DNA of 64,000 bases. Origin: Pinus tabuliformis. Lineage: Eukaryota > Streptophyta > Pinopsida > Pinales > Pinaceae. Under the pieces are notes generated by a model that was not told the origin of the DNA, searched no databases, and was given only the letters and a program-made list of their open reading frames with translations. Positions within the stretch are counted from its first letter, which is position 1; each line of letters starts with the position of its first letter. The position numbers were made by a program, and so were the translations under genes. Below are positions 22,692-35,172 of this stretch, piece by piece. Location: contig CM062815.1 of the NCBI GenBank assembly GCA_031772625.1, forward strand, positions 123,613,977-123,677,976. Reading direction: 5' to 3'.

Positions 22692-25665
22692 TGTTTTCAC
22701 CCTCTGCAAAATGTGTCTTCAGCTACTAAAAGAGGGAAAAACAACAGAGAGGTTGGCAACCATATTCCAAGCCACATAAGAACTCGAAGCTACATTAGAC
22801 CCTCTCCATTGAATAATGCTCAAAATTGGATTTCCAATGGTATATGGAACTCCCTAAATGGACTCTAGAATAAAAAACTAGAGAATATTGAAGTTTCCCT
22901 TTGAAAATCAGAAAACAAGGAGAAAATTCCCAAGTGTAAAATCCTGGGCCTTGACATATCGATGATCCCACAAATCGAAAGTCCTGACATATCGGAGGTC
23001 TCACACATCAGAGGTCTAGGGTGATATCGACATATCAACAGTCGACGAGTCCATAACATATCGATAATCGATGATCGACATTTTCAAAGTGTCCACCTTA
23101 ACAAAGTTGCGATGAGCGAACACTGATAGTGTTAAAGCACCGAGATTGTGCCTTTAGTGTTAAAGCATCAGGGAGGGCCTAATGTAGGTTATCAAAAGGT
23201 TTCAACGTAAAACTAGAGCACGATCGAGCCTCTTCTCTCTCCTCCAATGAGACGCATGGCAACGCAAGATTGGTTCCGATAAGGGACACATGGTGAGTAA
23301 ATATTGGTTCTCATAAGGGACATGGGGAAGCTGATGTCAACATGGTGTGGGGGTATGGTGACATGTGGCAGAGTGATGACATCACTAATCGGAGATCAAT
23401 GTTCACAGGATGAGGCATCTTGTTACATCAAAGTTAAAACCCCGATTGTGATCTGCTGATAAAGGGTATTCGATATAGGGGTTGGCCCGCAGTCACATAA
23501 AGAGTTAAGGAACCAAGGGCTAAGCGCGAAGGGTGATCAATGATTGCAAGTTTTAGGAGGATGCACTAAGGTCATGGATAGGAAATCACCTATTTGCCAA
23601 CCTCTAATATTTGGCCAAGTTTGCGTTCTATAGAGGAAAATAAAAGAAAAGGAGCCAAAACATTTAAAAAAGGAAAAGGGTTCTCGGACATGAGGCCAAA
23701 GCCTCTAGCACCTTAGGGCTAGGCCCCAAGTCATATCCTCTTGGTCATATGAGAAGAAATTCATAAAGAGGCTAAACCAAAGGGGGCCAAAGGAGATCAG
23801 GACTCGCTGTTTGGTAACACCTTTAAGAGTAAAAGTCCTGATGCAGTAAAGTCTTAGAAGTATGGTATAGGAATCTGAATGCATATGGGTCTGTAACTGA
23901 GGCACTGAATGAAGGCATGGAGCAGTTGGAAATCGATATGGGCTGATCCTGTGGAAGCCTGTGTAAAAAGAAACCTAGGACAAAAATAACCACATGAGTG
24001 AATTTGTCTACTTCGCTAGCATGTATTCAGAGAGTGAATGGAGGTATGGGACTGAGGAAGACTTAATGGATTAGCATGGAGCTCCACTAAGTCATACTAT
24101 GAAGTACTTCTAGGACTATCTGCTTCTGCTATGTGACAAGCCAGCACACTTGATCGCTGCCAACTCTAGAGAGTGGTGAATTTGGGCAGTTAAGGTGAAA
24201 GTGATAGGAACTAGCCAAGAAACTAGAGGGACACATTGTGGCAGAGGCATGGCCTGATCAAGGGCCTTCACAAGAATGACAGAAGGATATTTTCCTCAGT
24301 CATCTTTCATTTTTTATTATTTATGTTTATTTTTGTAATTTCTATGTATTTTCAAGAAAGGAATCAAATCCTTAAAATCATTTTGGGCAGCACAACTATC
24401 ACAAGCCGAGACAACTAGTCAATTAGACAACTGGCCTTTGGATGAGATATTTTGTAACTGTTGATTCAAATCTCCCCCCTATCCTTATAAATAGTGGTAA
24501 GAAACACTTAATAGAGGTTCTAGAATTCTGCACCTGAGAGGTCCAATTTTTGTGATTCCACTTTTGGTTCTACTTTCTTTTTCATGAGGTACTTGAGTGA
24601 TATCTTGCTAAATGTAATGGATTGTGATTTGGAGTCGAGGATTAATGAAACTATTCTGTTGATTCCTATTAGAGAAATGTGTAGTATGTTTTCTCCTTTG
24701 TTTATCACTTCATGTATGTTTTTCTCCCTCTGAAATAGTGTAATGAAGTTGTAGGTTTCACCCTTGTTCATGGTTGTATATTTGTTGCTAAGTAGTAACA
24801 ATACTTGTGTTAGCTACAGATTTACTTATGTACCTATAATGTGCACAAATTTACTTAATGTTATTTGGTGATAAATGTATCATTGATTAGCGCTCCGCTA
24901 TTTCTGCCATTCCACCTCTTCTATCTTCCATAAGTTTCTGCTGGAACATTATTGCTCAAGATTATGTATTGTTTACACCCCTATGCAATGAATTCCCTCC
25001 TTTCTTTCCTCCTCTTCATGTTACTACAACACCAATATTAATGCTGCCTATTTTTGTAATCGGCCACCAGAACCAGTCATTTCTCTTTGGGATGAACTAG
25101 ATCTACCTCCTGTGCATTTAGATCCTTGTATGTGTTTGAGTCTACTATAATGAAAGACTATTGAAGCAAACCCCCTTTATTTTCTTTTTCCAACTACGTG
25201 AAAATTGGAGTGCAACAGAAAGCCCTACTCATAATGTCCAAAGCACTCCTATCCTAAGATGTCCTAGACATTGGACTATAATCAACCCAAAGGCTATCTC
25301 TAGGAAGATTTCTATATCTCCTGAAGCACTTGTGCTACAGGTGCTAGAAAAAGCAACAATGAGGGAAAATTTTAAGGATGGAAAATTATGTTAAATTTTA
25401 GAAACCTTGGTGAATCTTACTAGTCCCTAATATTCAAATGGTAAAATATTTTGATATATATCAGTAAAACTATTCAAATTTCTAATGATTTTTTATATAG
25501 TGTCTATAAAATTTTGGTGATATTTAAGGCAAAAAAGATTATAATTTAAAATTTGGGCAAAACATTTTTAGAAAAATGGAAATTGGCAAATATTTTTTTG
25601 GAAAAACCATGGAAAATTAGCCAATCTACGAATATTATCCCCTAAAATTTTCCATGGCGACAACA
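22692..25665 (+). repeat. 3' LTR (2974 bp including a MITE)
   Basis: Collinear with 18122-20840. Without the ~297-bp insertion at 25360-25656 its length would be about 2677 bp, close to the partner. A CG-rich patch with TATCGAT words lies at about 22950-23080. Confidence 0.9.
25360..25656. mobile_element. MITE inside the 3' LTR
   Basis: About 297 bp of AT-rich sequence with inverted ends: GGGAAAATTTTAAGG at 25363-25377 and the complement of GGAAAATTTTAGGGG at 25639-25653. It interrupts the LTR terminus. The interrupted word GCGACAACA appears intact after the insert (25657-25665) and as GCAACAATG before it (25353-25361), consistent with an 8-9-bp target duplication as made by hAT or Mutator elements. 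It has no coding capacity. Confidence 0.75.
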
Positions 25666-25670
25666 CCTAC

Positions 25671-26390
25671 CACCGAGGACTCATGCTTACATCAATTACC
25701 TAACATAGTGGGGTTACATAGTTGTCTCATCATTACATTAAATTCGCAAAATAATGGGATTACATACATAATGAACTTGACCAATATTTCAATCATGACT
25801 GAATAAAATTTTTACATCATGGGTCTTTACATGACCTTTAAATCAAGAGACAAATATGACATTTATAACCAAAACCAAAGACCTCAATAGTGAGGTAGAA
25901 GGACCATGATAGTCATCAGTAACCATCTTTTACAATATAAGGATGAGCATCTATGAGCATAAATATGAGCATTATTATGCAATAAGGAATAATCAAGAAA
26001 ACAAGTGCCAACAATGTGCATTATGAGAGATATAGCAAATTCTCCCCCTTAACTTGTGCCAATTGTTCACTGTCATGACTGATCATGTTCATCAGGAAAG
26101 TCATCGAAGAAATATCGTCAATTAGTAAAGAAATAATGTCATTTAGTGACCAACTTAAGCCAATATCACTTCTAAGTATCATCTGTGCAATAAAATACCG
26201 TAACCAATCAACATCAGGACTAGAATTATAAATAATGACTGTCTAAAACATATCAAAGCCTTTCCTTGAGTCCGTCCCATAATTTATTCATTATAAAGAA
26301 ACATACATGACTATCTAGATCAGAAGTAGTGTATATACGTGACTGTAATTCATGAAATCTATGTATAGAAAGTAAATTGTATTAATTTCA
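25671..26390 (-). repeat. 3' LTR remnant of a Copia element
   Basis: It lies directly after the polypurine tract on the minus strand, beginning TGAAATTAATAC at 26390. No partner LTR was found, so the left limit is simply where the Gypsy-like element begins. Confidence 0.55.
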
Positions 26391-26392
26391 GA

Positions 26393-26410
26393 CTCATCCC
26401 CCCCCTAAAC
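26393..26410 (-). promoter_or_regulatory. Copia polypurine tract
   Basis: The minus strand reads TTTAGGGGGGGGATGAG, between the end of pol and the LTR. Confidence 0.8.
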
Positions 26411-27548
26411 ATGAAAATATTTGTTAGAATTAACAAAGTAATGAAGCAGATACCACTCCTAGTTTCTATCTAAGATATTTAAAGGAATGACATGGTAGTG
26501 GTTTAGTAAATATGTTTGCAACTTGCTCCTTTGAGGGAACATATTCTAGTTTGAACTTTTGTTCAAGGACCTATTCTCTCAGAAAGTGACATTTGATTGG
26601 GATATGCTTGGTCTTTGAATGCATGACAGGTTTTTTAGAAATAATTATGGCACTAGTATTATCACACAAAATAGGTATAAGTTGAGGATAAGTGATTTGA
26701 ATATCTTGTAAAGTTTCCATCATCCTTAGAAGTTGAGTAAAACATGATGCAAAAAAAACATATTCAGCTTCAACAATAGACAAAGAAATGGAGTTTTTTT
26801 TGTTTTTTGTTTTTGTTTTTGTTTTTGTTTTTGTTTTTTGTTTTTGTTTTTTGGTTTTGTTTTTTGGTTTTGTTTTGTTTGTTTGTTTGTTTTTTTTTTT
26901 GAACCATGATACCAAGCAGGGTCCCAAATAGAATGCTCCTCCACTAGTACTTTTTTGATAATCAACATTACCTGCCCAATCTGCATCTGTGTAAGAATGA
27001 AGATAAAAATATGCATTTTTGGGATACCACAGACCATAATATTGAGTTCCTTGTAGCTACTTGTATATTCTCTTGACTACATGGAGGTGAGTTTCTTTAG
27101 GATTTTCTTGAAACTGTCCAACAATCCAAGCTGCATGCACTATGTCTGGTCTTGTTCCTATAAGGTAGAGAAATCTACCAATCATAGATCTATATTCTGG
27201 TTGATTTACTGAGGGAGAATCATCCTGTGAACTGAGGTTACAACCTGTTACCATTGGTGTGCATATAGGTTTGTAGTCTTCCATTCCATACTTCTTTAAA
27301 ATCTACTTGAGGTATTTAGTTTGTGAGAGAAAGATACCATTCTTTGCTTGCTAAACTTGAAGACCAAGAAAGTATGTTAGTTCACCAAGTAATGAGATTT
27401 CAAACTTTTGCTGCATGACTGAGGAAAAACTTTGACTCATAGAATCTTCATTACTTCCAAATATGATATCATCTACATAAACAAAAACTATTAAAAGTTT
27501 ACCATTATCCATCTTTATATATAGATTACTATTTGCAGATATTTTAGT
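26411..27548 (-). pseudogene. Copia pol 3' half: RT palm and RNase H (broken)
   Basis: On the minus strand this reads the end of a Copia polyprotein. The RT catalytic motif is VFVYVDDIIFGSNED at about 27490-27450, followed by the FEISLLGELTYFLGLQV region, the KPICTPM and YRSMIGRFLYL connection motifs, then RNase H with YTDADWAG, KSTSGG, LSIVEAEY and DNTSAIIISK..HSKTKHI. Stops interrupt it (after GLQV, after YLK, after RIYK and after HFLRE). The 5' part (gag, protease, integrase, start of RT) is missing; the sequence breaks at about 27548. A simple-sequence run replaces the usual SKKQ segment before the SISLS motif. Confidence 0.92.
26794..26900. repeat. T-rich (TTTTTG)n simple repeat inside RNase H
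   Basis: Plus strand is runs of T separated by single or double G. On the coding (minus) strand it encodes a Lys/Asn/Thr/Gln-rich run of about 35 residues and keeps the RNase H frame open on both sides. Confidence 0.92.
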
Positions 27549-28690
27549 GAAATATTATTGTTGAAGAAGTGACAAGAAACTGATAATAAGATGATGTTGA
27601 CAAGAAGCGACCCGTGGCAGGAGGGCATTGATGTACCCCCATCAATGACATGAAACAAGTATGATGATTTGAGATAGGATGAAAAGAATGATGTCGATAC
27701 AGAACTGGATCAGGAAAGGCATACATGGAATGAAGGCTTACGAGTATTGTAGTAGATATTGACTGAATGAATTCTCTTGAACACAGTGGCAACATTGAAA
27801 TGAAGTTGGCAACATTGATCCAAAACCAAAATAGATGCTTTGAAAAGGTATGATAAACCAAAAGACAAGAAAATTTCCCAACCCAACAACCACAAAGATG
27901 AAGTGAAAGAGTGTCACGTTCAAGAGTGACTCACTGCCGTTAATAAGTGGAGTATTTCATTTCCCAATTTCCCCAACCATTACTGGTCAATACCTCTTTA
28001 TTTTTGACAAGCTTGAGGAGGATAACATATGCTTGACCTGTAAGTTCATCCTTCAGATGAATCCCTTTGAGAATATTTAATGAACCCAGAGAAGGAATGG
28101 TTCAGTCTCGTCATGATCAACGTGTCCATTTCTGTTTGATGTTTTTACGAGTCTAGCGAAGGTGAAAAATCAACATATTTTTCATGTTTAGAGAGTTTGA
28201 AAAAGAGGCGAAAAATAAAACTCCAAAGGTTCCTTTTCATAGATATTCTCTTGAGTCCAAAAAGGCAGAAAACAATACTTAGGAGAACCTCTTAGCCATG
28301 TTCGAATAAGGTATTCCTTTTTCATAAATAGTCTATATCAGTCTGAAAAAGGGTTAAACTTATACTGATTTGACATTTTTTTATTTACTTTGACGAGTTC
28401 GAAAAGACATGTTCTAAAAAATATTTTCATATTTTGGTAGTCTGAAAAGAGCTGAAAGAGAACTCCTCTTGGAGGAACAAGTGGTATCAAAGGTAGAAAC
28501 TAGTTTCGTTCATGATGGGATTTCTCAAAACACGCAAAGATCAAGAGGCTAGCTAATAAGACCACTCATCATGTCGGTTCCTCGGGTAAGGGTAAAAAAA
28601 CCAAGGGAAAGTGTATGATCGGCCAAGCAGATGGTGACGATGGAAAGATAAAACTAAGGCTCATCTGGCATAATCAAACTAATAAAAATG
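27549..28690. other. Unassigned sequence, possibly Gypsy 3' LTR
   Basis: No motif. A 105-codon open stretch on the minus strand (27544-27861) is rich in aromatic and Ser residues and looks non-coding. Confidence 0.3.
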
Positions 28691-29240
28691 GCAATCACAA
28701 GAGATAGGATGAGAATGATAATGGTTTCATTTTTACAAAAAACTTGAAACATGGGAAAATATGCTTGAAGTTACTTGAAGATGGTGTCATTTTTTCATAA
28801 GCTTGAAACATGAGAGAAACTATGCTTGAAAGTGGTTTCATTTTTACACAAGCTTGAAATAGAAAAAAACTATGCTAGAAATAAGTTTGCATGCCCCCAA
28901 CATAATGACTCAATTATAGGCACATGCCCTTGAAGATTCATTTCATTCACCTAAGTAGAGTACTGGTTACTAATAGGTGGATGGAATAAAGGTTCATTTT
29001 TGAGATCAAGTGAAAGAATCGACTGGGAATTTATGATATCTAATCAAAGACTTGAATCGGAAGGGGATCTATTTCATTTTTTAACGAGCTTGACACAGGA
29101 AAAAAACTATGGAAAAACTATGCTTATGAAACCTTGTTTAATTTTTTAATGAGTTTGACATAATAAAAGGAATTGTGCTTAGGGGACCTTGTTTAACTTT
29201 TTAACGAGATTGACACAAGAAAATGAACTTTTCTTAGGTT
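28690..29240. repeat. Degenerate tandem repeats 3' of Gypsy protease
   Basis: First array (about 28715-28885): three units of 55-60 bp around GGTTTCATTTTTACA..AGCTTGAAA..ACTATGCTTGAA. Second array (about 29075-29240): units of about 65 bp around CTTGTTTAA.TTTTTAACGAG.TTGACA. The two arrays share the CTTGA(A/C)A core and may be one diverged family. Confidence 0.7.
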
Positions 29241-29246
29241 CCTTGA

Positions 29247-29860
29247 TCATGACCTGCAGAAGGCCATGGCTTCCAGGAGGTTCTCATCAAATGGGAGGAC
29301 AACACTTTGGAAGGAATACATATCAAGGGATCTAACGGAAATACTAGGCTCTAATGCCCCCAGTACATAATGCACTACATCACTTACTAGATCATCAATA
29401 GACATGGGCATGGAACATGTTTCCACATGATTAATCCATTGTGGGGGAGATACCACTTATATATAAGGACCATTTAAGGAAGGTGGTTGATTGGGAGTCA
29501 AATTAGGACCAATGAATGAAAGATGGTTAATGGTCATGATTCTTCCTACATGTGGGAAACATATCACATGAAAGAGTGAAGAGACAAGAGCTCCCATGTC
29601 ATAAACATAGTCACACCAAAGAAGTAAATTAAAATCCAAAGGGCCTTGGACTACCATCACATATTTATAAATAGTATTTCCTCCCAAAGTAATAGGCAAC
29701 TGAGGAAGGATCCCTAATGTTTGACTGGTTCCTCTGTTAAAAGCCAACAAATTCTGGGTAATGGGCATAAGATGTGGAGAAATGAAAGCTCACCAAGTAG
29801 TTGAGAACAAAATAATATTAGATGCACCTTCATCTATAACTGTGCCAGGTATGGACACAT
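29247..29860 (-). pseudogene. Gypsy retropepsin (aspartic protease) remnant
   Basis: On the minus strand the active-site region reads VIDEGASNIILFS (plant Gypsy proteases often have D-E-G-A-S), followed by LMPITQNLLAFNRGTSQ and LGILPQLPITLGG. The conserved GPLDFNLLLWCDYV has Trp-Cys where Gly-Arg is usual in LLGRDYV. A stop (TGG-TGA) follows the active-site strand, and a further stretch to 29247 continues the spacer downstream of protease. It would process the Gag polyprotein. It follows gag in the same orientation. Confidence 0.8.
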
Positions 29861-30189
29861 TATAAGCCTATACTATGATCTAGAAGGGCACGTAAGGCGG
29901 AAGACGATATCCTACCAATCGAATCTAATCAAAAGAAGTGACCATACTACTTAGTGGGAGGGGTGCCATGGTAATGGGAGAAATGCCCCCCTTGCCCTAT
30001 CGGAATAGGAGAAATTATGCCCTGTATCATGGGAATGGGAGGATTTCCCCCTTGTGCCATTGGAACGGGAGTATTTCCCCCTAGTTCATTGGAATCTGAA
30101 GAAACGAGAAGAACCTGAGTGGTATGAAGTTGAATCTCTACGGGAAAGGTACAATCAGTTGAAGGTGGAATCAAGTTAACCATTTTCTC

Positions 30190-30939
30190 AACCAATGCTA
30201 GTTGGGAATAGACTCATGGGATTCACATTAAGAGATATTGGGATTAACTGGAGACAGATTCTAATCAATCACTTCATCAACTAGTGGAGGGTTGAGAGAA
30301 ATCTTTTGATAACAAGCTGGAAGACGAGGTTGAGAAGCTGTAAGGTTTTCCAACACTTTTGAGGATTCATCCATATAAGGAAAAAGGTGAATAGGATGAT
30401 TCCTTTCACATAACTATAGGGAAACTTAATTTTACCCCTTTTACCATGGACCTTACTATCACTAGTCAATGGTTTATCACCAACATGATCTCCAGAGGTT
30501 GATGACAAAGCCTAATGTGAGCCCGTGGACCACACTTCTAATACCTGTAGAATACTAGGACAATCTCGAAGAAGGTGGTCACTCTTACATAACTTGCAAG
30601 GAAATTTCACTTTGTGGGGCTGATTGGAAGGTTCCTCCATACTAGTTGGATTTGTAGCAATGGTTGGTTGGTTGCCCCCTGCTTATTTTGCTTCTTCTTA
30701 ATTTTCCTTTTCTTCTTCCTCTTATCCACCTAGTTACTAACTTGGAGGCTTTCAACAGACAAAGAGGAAGAAGAGGAAGAAGAACGAATAGATGAAAAGG
30801 AAAAGGGTCAATCTTAGGATCAACTCGAGGTTGATATTGTTCAGGTGGAGGAGAACCTAGTTGAAGAGCAGTTTGGAAATTGAGAACCATAGTGGTCGAA
30901 AACAACCAAATTGGAAAACCAATGGTAAATTTGGGAAGG
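30190..30939 (-). pseudogene. Gypsy gag C-terminal part with zinc knuckle
   Basis: The minus strand carries KVKFPCKLCKSDHLLRDCPS (30610-30550), a C-x2-C-x3-H-x4-C knuckle preceded by a Lys/Arg-rich stretch (RGRRKGKLRRSK). Upstream is a Pro-rich segment. The frame is interrupted at 30939 by the nested element's LTR and resumes at 36347 after a duplicated GAAGG. Confidence 0.75.
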
Positions 30940-32096
30940 TGTTGAGAAATCAAGGGCATGGGTAGTTAAAAGATTTCTCTACTTGATAATTTATTGTGAT
31001 ATAATTTTAATTCTTAGCTTATAGTCTTTTATTTGTTATGTTATTATTGTGTTCTTTTCATCAAGATAGTTACCAATATACATAATAAAAGACAAGTGAC
31101 ACAGTATTTAGGCTTGTCATCCAAGGCCAAAACCTTCACCTCTTGAGAGGAAAACTCGATCAAAATTCTTCTTCTATATCTTCAATTGATGAATACCAAG
31201 ACCATGAAACAGACCCTTGACTATAGTATCCTCCCAAGAACCTTGTCACTAACCTTAATACTTTGCCTCTTCCCTTCCTCAACTTTCTTCTTGATCTTGA
31301 ACTGCTCTCCTCGACCCCTTCTAGAGAAATTGAGTCTCTATACTTCACACTGATTCTTATCAACTTATCCTAGAGAATCTTGGTCTTTATGATCTTACTT
31401 GCTTCCTATAGAGAATATCGGTCTCTAGATCTGTATCTCAGTTACCCAGAAGAATCCTTCCTTTGTTGCCTCAGAAGAAACCTGTCCTTCTCTTGCCCAT
31501 AAGAAGCCTCTCCTTCGCTTTCCCAGAAGAAACCTTTCCTCTTCGCTGCCCCAGAAGAATCTCTCCTTCACTGATCCAAGAAGAAACCCTACTTCGCAAT
31601 GCCCAGAAGAATCTCATTCACTATACCTTCTTCACACTTCTTTTGCTAGACTCTACTTCACATTTCTCCTTGATTGAATGATTTTCAAGTTTCTTGATAT
31701 AAGTGATGTCGAGTGTGGTTTATATATACACATTTCCTCATGTCCTTTAGGAAAACATGATCACTTGTGGTTAGGTTGACTTCTAGTAGTTTCTTCCATC
31801 GTTGTAGGACAACTTGAAGAGGATAAGTGACAAGGTCTTGGAGAATACTTTACGTAAACAATGATGACCTTTTACAAAGTGTAACATGAATTCATTACAT
31901 GACAATGACTCTATCATTTTATGATTAGATGACAAATAATTCCTAAAGACTCTCAATTGGAGTCTTGACTAGAAAAAAAAAAAATCTCTTGCTCATGAAA
32001 CCCATGAAGCAAGTCATTTTTCTTCTTTACATATCATTACATATAATCATAATTACATGTCATTATGAAGACCAAAACTAGTTACACTTTTCAACA
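30940..32096 (-). repeat. 3' LTR (1157 bp)
   Basis: Direct partner of 35173-36346. It contains a 27-30-bp minisatellite based on CCCAGAAGAAACCT..CTTCGCTT at about 31446-31600. Confidence 0.92.
31446..31600. repeat. LTR minisatellite
   Basis: About five to six units of 27-30 bp (CCAGAAGAA.CC..TCCTTCGCT). The same array is in the other LTR at about 35679-35850, so it was part of the element before insertion. Confidence 0.8.
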
Positions 32097-34059
32097 CTTC
32101 CTCTTAACTAGGGAGGCATTCATAATTATACTTGGACTTTTTTAATTTGAAGAATTTCTCATAGGAACAATTCTGATTAGTAACCCATTTGTCTAGCATC
32201 ATATCAACTGAATTGTTACATAGCAAGGCCTTGACTAACAAATCCTTATCTCCACAGGATCTGAGCTCAATGCTGGCGAGACCAATGATTTATAGACACT
32301 CTCATCACTGTCTCTCTTAGAGCATCCTTGCCCAGGTACTTAGCCCGTGTTCTAGGAGGACTATTCTTATATTGGACTCCCCAAACCTCAAAGAATATCG
32401 ATCCTCCATGACTATTCTTTCTGTTGGATGCCCTATCTCATCCTCAAAGAGTATCATATTCCAAATGATTACCCAATCCTCCATTCTGTCTTCCCAGGTG
32501 AAGACCATAATGAAATGTCTATCCCTCAATTTCAAATAGGGAGTACATATTCCAATAAAGGATAGTACTCATTCCTACAAAATGAATGTAACTAAGCTCC
32601 CTCTTGGCTTAGGAATTTCCAAGTTTCTTCCAAGTAAGAAACTTCTTTTCAGGCTGCTCTTAACTAGGGACCTATAACATCTCCTCATGTGGAACAACCA
32701 ACTCCCTGAAGAAATCCTCTCTTCTTCGATGTCATCATTTTCTTTTGTCATGGATTCTTGATCTTTTGGTTCTTCTTCATAGGGCACAGACTATCCATCA
32801 CTTTCATCCATGAGTTAGTCATGTCTTCATTTCATCAGAAAGTGATCCATCAATTTTCCATCTAGCTTTGCTCATGTCATTCTTCTTTCATGCCATATTT
32901 TTCGGAAGGATATTACATCCTTAAATATGTTTTTCCTGGAAGTCATCCACAGATCTTCCCTTTGGCAGTCCTACATAAGCCCATCTAGATATTAGTTAAA
33001 AAATAAGAGATGAACACTTAAATAAAAATTACCTTTGTGATGGTCTTTCATCATGACATCTTCCTATAGGTATCAACATCCTTCATGCAGGTTGAAAAAT
33101 CTCCTAAAAATATCCATTTTCAAGGGTCTCCATCTTTTTCTGACTCCTATCAAAGCCTTCATATCATTCTGGGAGATATTATAGCCAACTCTTCTTGGTC
33201 TCAGATGTTGAATGCATTCTACCCTTGCATATTTTCATGATCTCTTCCTTTCTTTTCACACTTCATTCCCAGGAGCTTCCAATCAGAGTTCCTCAATTGT
33301 AATCAACTTCCTCATGATTTATATGAGAACATATTATGTTGATTTCATCTAATGTGATTTTATGCTTTTTTGCAATCTTTCAGAGGAGGAGATCCCTTCT
33401 TCTCTTGATCATGTTTCCCAAGGTGGAAATAATGATCCGTATTATCTGCAACCATATTAATTTCATAATAACCTATGTAAGCATACATACCTCAACTTTC
33501 CTTTCGGTTATCCATACTTCCTCTATTAGCTTCACTTGAATGAAAGCCCCTTATCCTTTAGACCTGCTTTCTTGCTATGGATCATACCATCATCCCTTGA
33601 ATCCCATGAGTTGGAATTCCTAATGAAACTCTTGCTTCCTTTCTAAATCGATGAATACTTTGATAAGGATTCCATTAGAGAAACTTGAGGATCTTTCATA
33701 TCATCACCCAACATATGTTTCCTTAATGACTATTGTATGATGATCCCAATTGATGATGACCTCTAGTTCTTTATATTTTAATGAGGTTTCCAAGAGCTCT
33801 CATTCTTTGTAAACAATAGAATTTATTCTAGACATTCTTTTTGTTTCCTATGTCAAGAGATCTTACTTATAATGCTTCTATCATGATGCTATTTTCTAAT
33901 CTGATGCATCCTATCTTATTTACAGTACCTCCTATATAAATTACAAGTAGAAAGTATATTCTTAGTGAGGAAGATCATCTCAGTAGAGATATTTTTTCTC
34001 CTTCCTGCTTAAGATTCTTTGTCTCAGGTTCTTTCACTTCCTCAGTAATATGGGCTTCT
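32097..34059 (-). other. Interior of the nested element, 3' of gag
   Basis: Short open stretches only. A low-grade resemblance to a Copia protease/spacer region exists near 33.8 kb, but no catalytic motif can be pointed to. No RT motif was seen. Confidence 0.35.
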
Positions 34060-34900
34060 TCCCTGTTCCTCTTGCATTGAGGAAAATATCTTCTATAGTG
34101 CCCAAGTGTCTGACAACCATAACATATTTCCTTAGCCATGTTCTTCTTTTTATTTGGAGGATCAAACTTTCAAAATTTCCCTTTTCTTTTTGTCACTGAT
34201 TGATTCCTTCTATTTGATCTTTTGTTACTTTATTTCTTCAACCTGTCTTCTTCTGCCTTTCAGAGAGACCATAATTTCATTAATGGGATACATTCCTCTT
34301 CGTTAGTAGATATGAGGTTACCTTTTTCATCAGTCAATGCATTTAGAACAATGGAGATCATTTCGCTATCAGATACCAACTCTCCTAGATCATGCAATTG
34401 ACCTTTTATTTGAGATCCTTTTGAGAGGCATGACGATATTCCTTCATCCTTTGACACCTTTATATATATTGGATCTAATTGATATGATATTTTGTATCAT
34501 GCTTTCAGAAAAAAGTTCTACCATCTTATCATATATTTATTTAGATGTCTCCAACTCGACTACATAGGACATGAGAGGATCTTTAATGGATTCCTTGAGA
34601 ATCTTTTGAGCCTTGAGATCCCTTTCCATGTATTTTGATAATGCTTGTTCTTCAAATGGATTGGATACCTTTCCATGGACATGATAAATGCCTTCATTTA
34701 CTTAGAGGACTATGTCTATCCATAGTTTCCATACAAGGAAGTTTGATATCCCAACTAGCTTTTGGTTCTCCTTGAAACATGAAGTCATTATTACTAGAAT
34801 AAGGAAAATGTACTTACTTGTGAAGATAGAATCTTCAACTTGATAATGATGTTTCTTCAGATGATCCTTTCTTCAGTAGAGGGAATATTTCCTTTCGAAC
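34060..34900 (-). pseudogene. Copia-like gag remnant with zinc knuckle
   Basis: On the minus strand a Gag segment (34457-34260) reads LGELVSDSEMISIVLNALTD, matching the 'L-x2-L-G-x2-I-x-D-x2-x-V-x2-L-L-x2-L' pattern of plant Copia Gag. It is followed at 34130-34082 by CYGCQTLGHYRRYF, a CCHC knuckle whose last Cys is Phe. Stops and frame changes break it. It lies just downstream of the primer site, as gag should. Confidence 0.65.
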
Positions 34901-35160
34901 TAACCTTGCTTAGATTTAAAGAGCTTCCACTTCTTTGGTGATCTGTGAGTGATGATATTTGAAGTGATGCTAGGATTTCAGTCTTTTTTCCTACTTCCTT
35001 CTTGAAGATAATTTCAAGACTCTTGATAGAGTATATTTCTTCAATCTAGGGTCTGAGTAGATCTTTATTGGTGTTATTTGAATTGTTTTTATCCTTCTTT
35101 GAAGCTTGATTCTCGTGTTTCAACTTGCTTTGAGTGCCCCTTCTTGACTTTAGCACTTAA

Positions 35161-35172
35161 GCTCCGATACCA
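35161..35172 (-). promoter_or_regulatory. Primer binding site of the nested element
   Basis: TGGTATCGGAGC on the minus strand, directly against the 5' LTR; one mismatch from the iMet consensus. Confidence 0.88.

Larger units (their letters stand above)
18122..25665 (+). mobile_element. Complete non-autonomous Gypsy-like LTR retrotransposon
   Basis: Direct LTRs 18122-20840 and 22692-25665. The left LTR begins TGTTGTC and ends GACAACA, a perfect 7-bp terminal inverted repeat. The 5-bp target duplication CCTAC flanks both ends (18117-18121, 25666-25670). The primer site after the left LTR reads TGGCATCATTGCCAGGGA, the familiar plant Gypsy site TGGCGCCGTTGCCGGGGA with its CpGs decayed to CpA. 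The interior is only 1.85 kb and holds a broken gag; no protease, RT or integrase was seen. The right LTR is longer because a MITE sits just before its end. The element inserted within 15 bp of the preceding element's right end. Confidence 0.92.
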
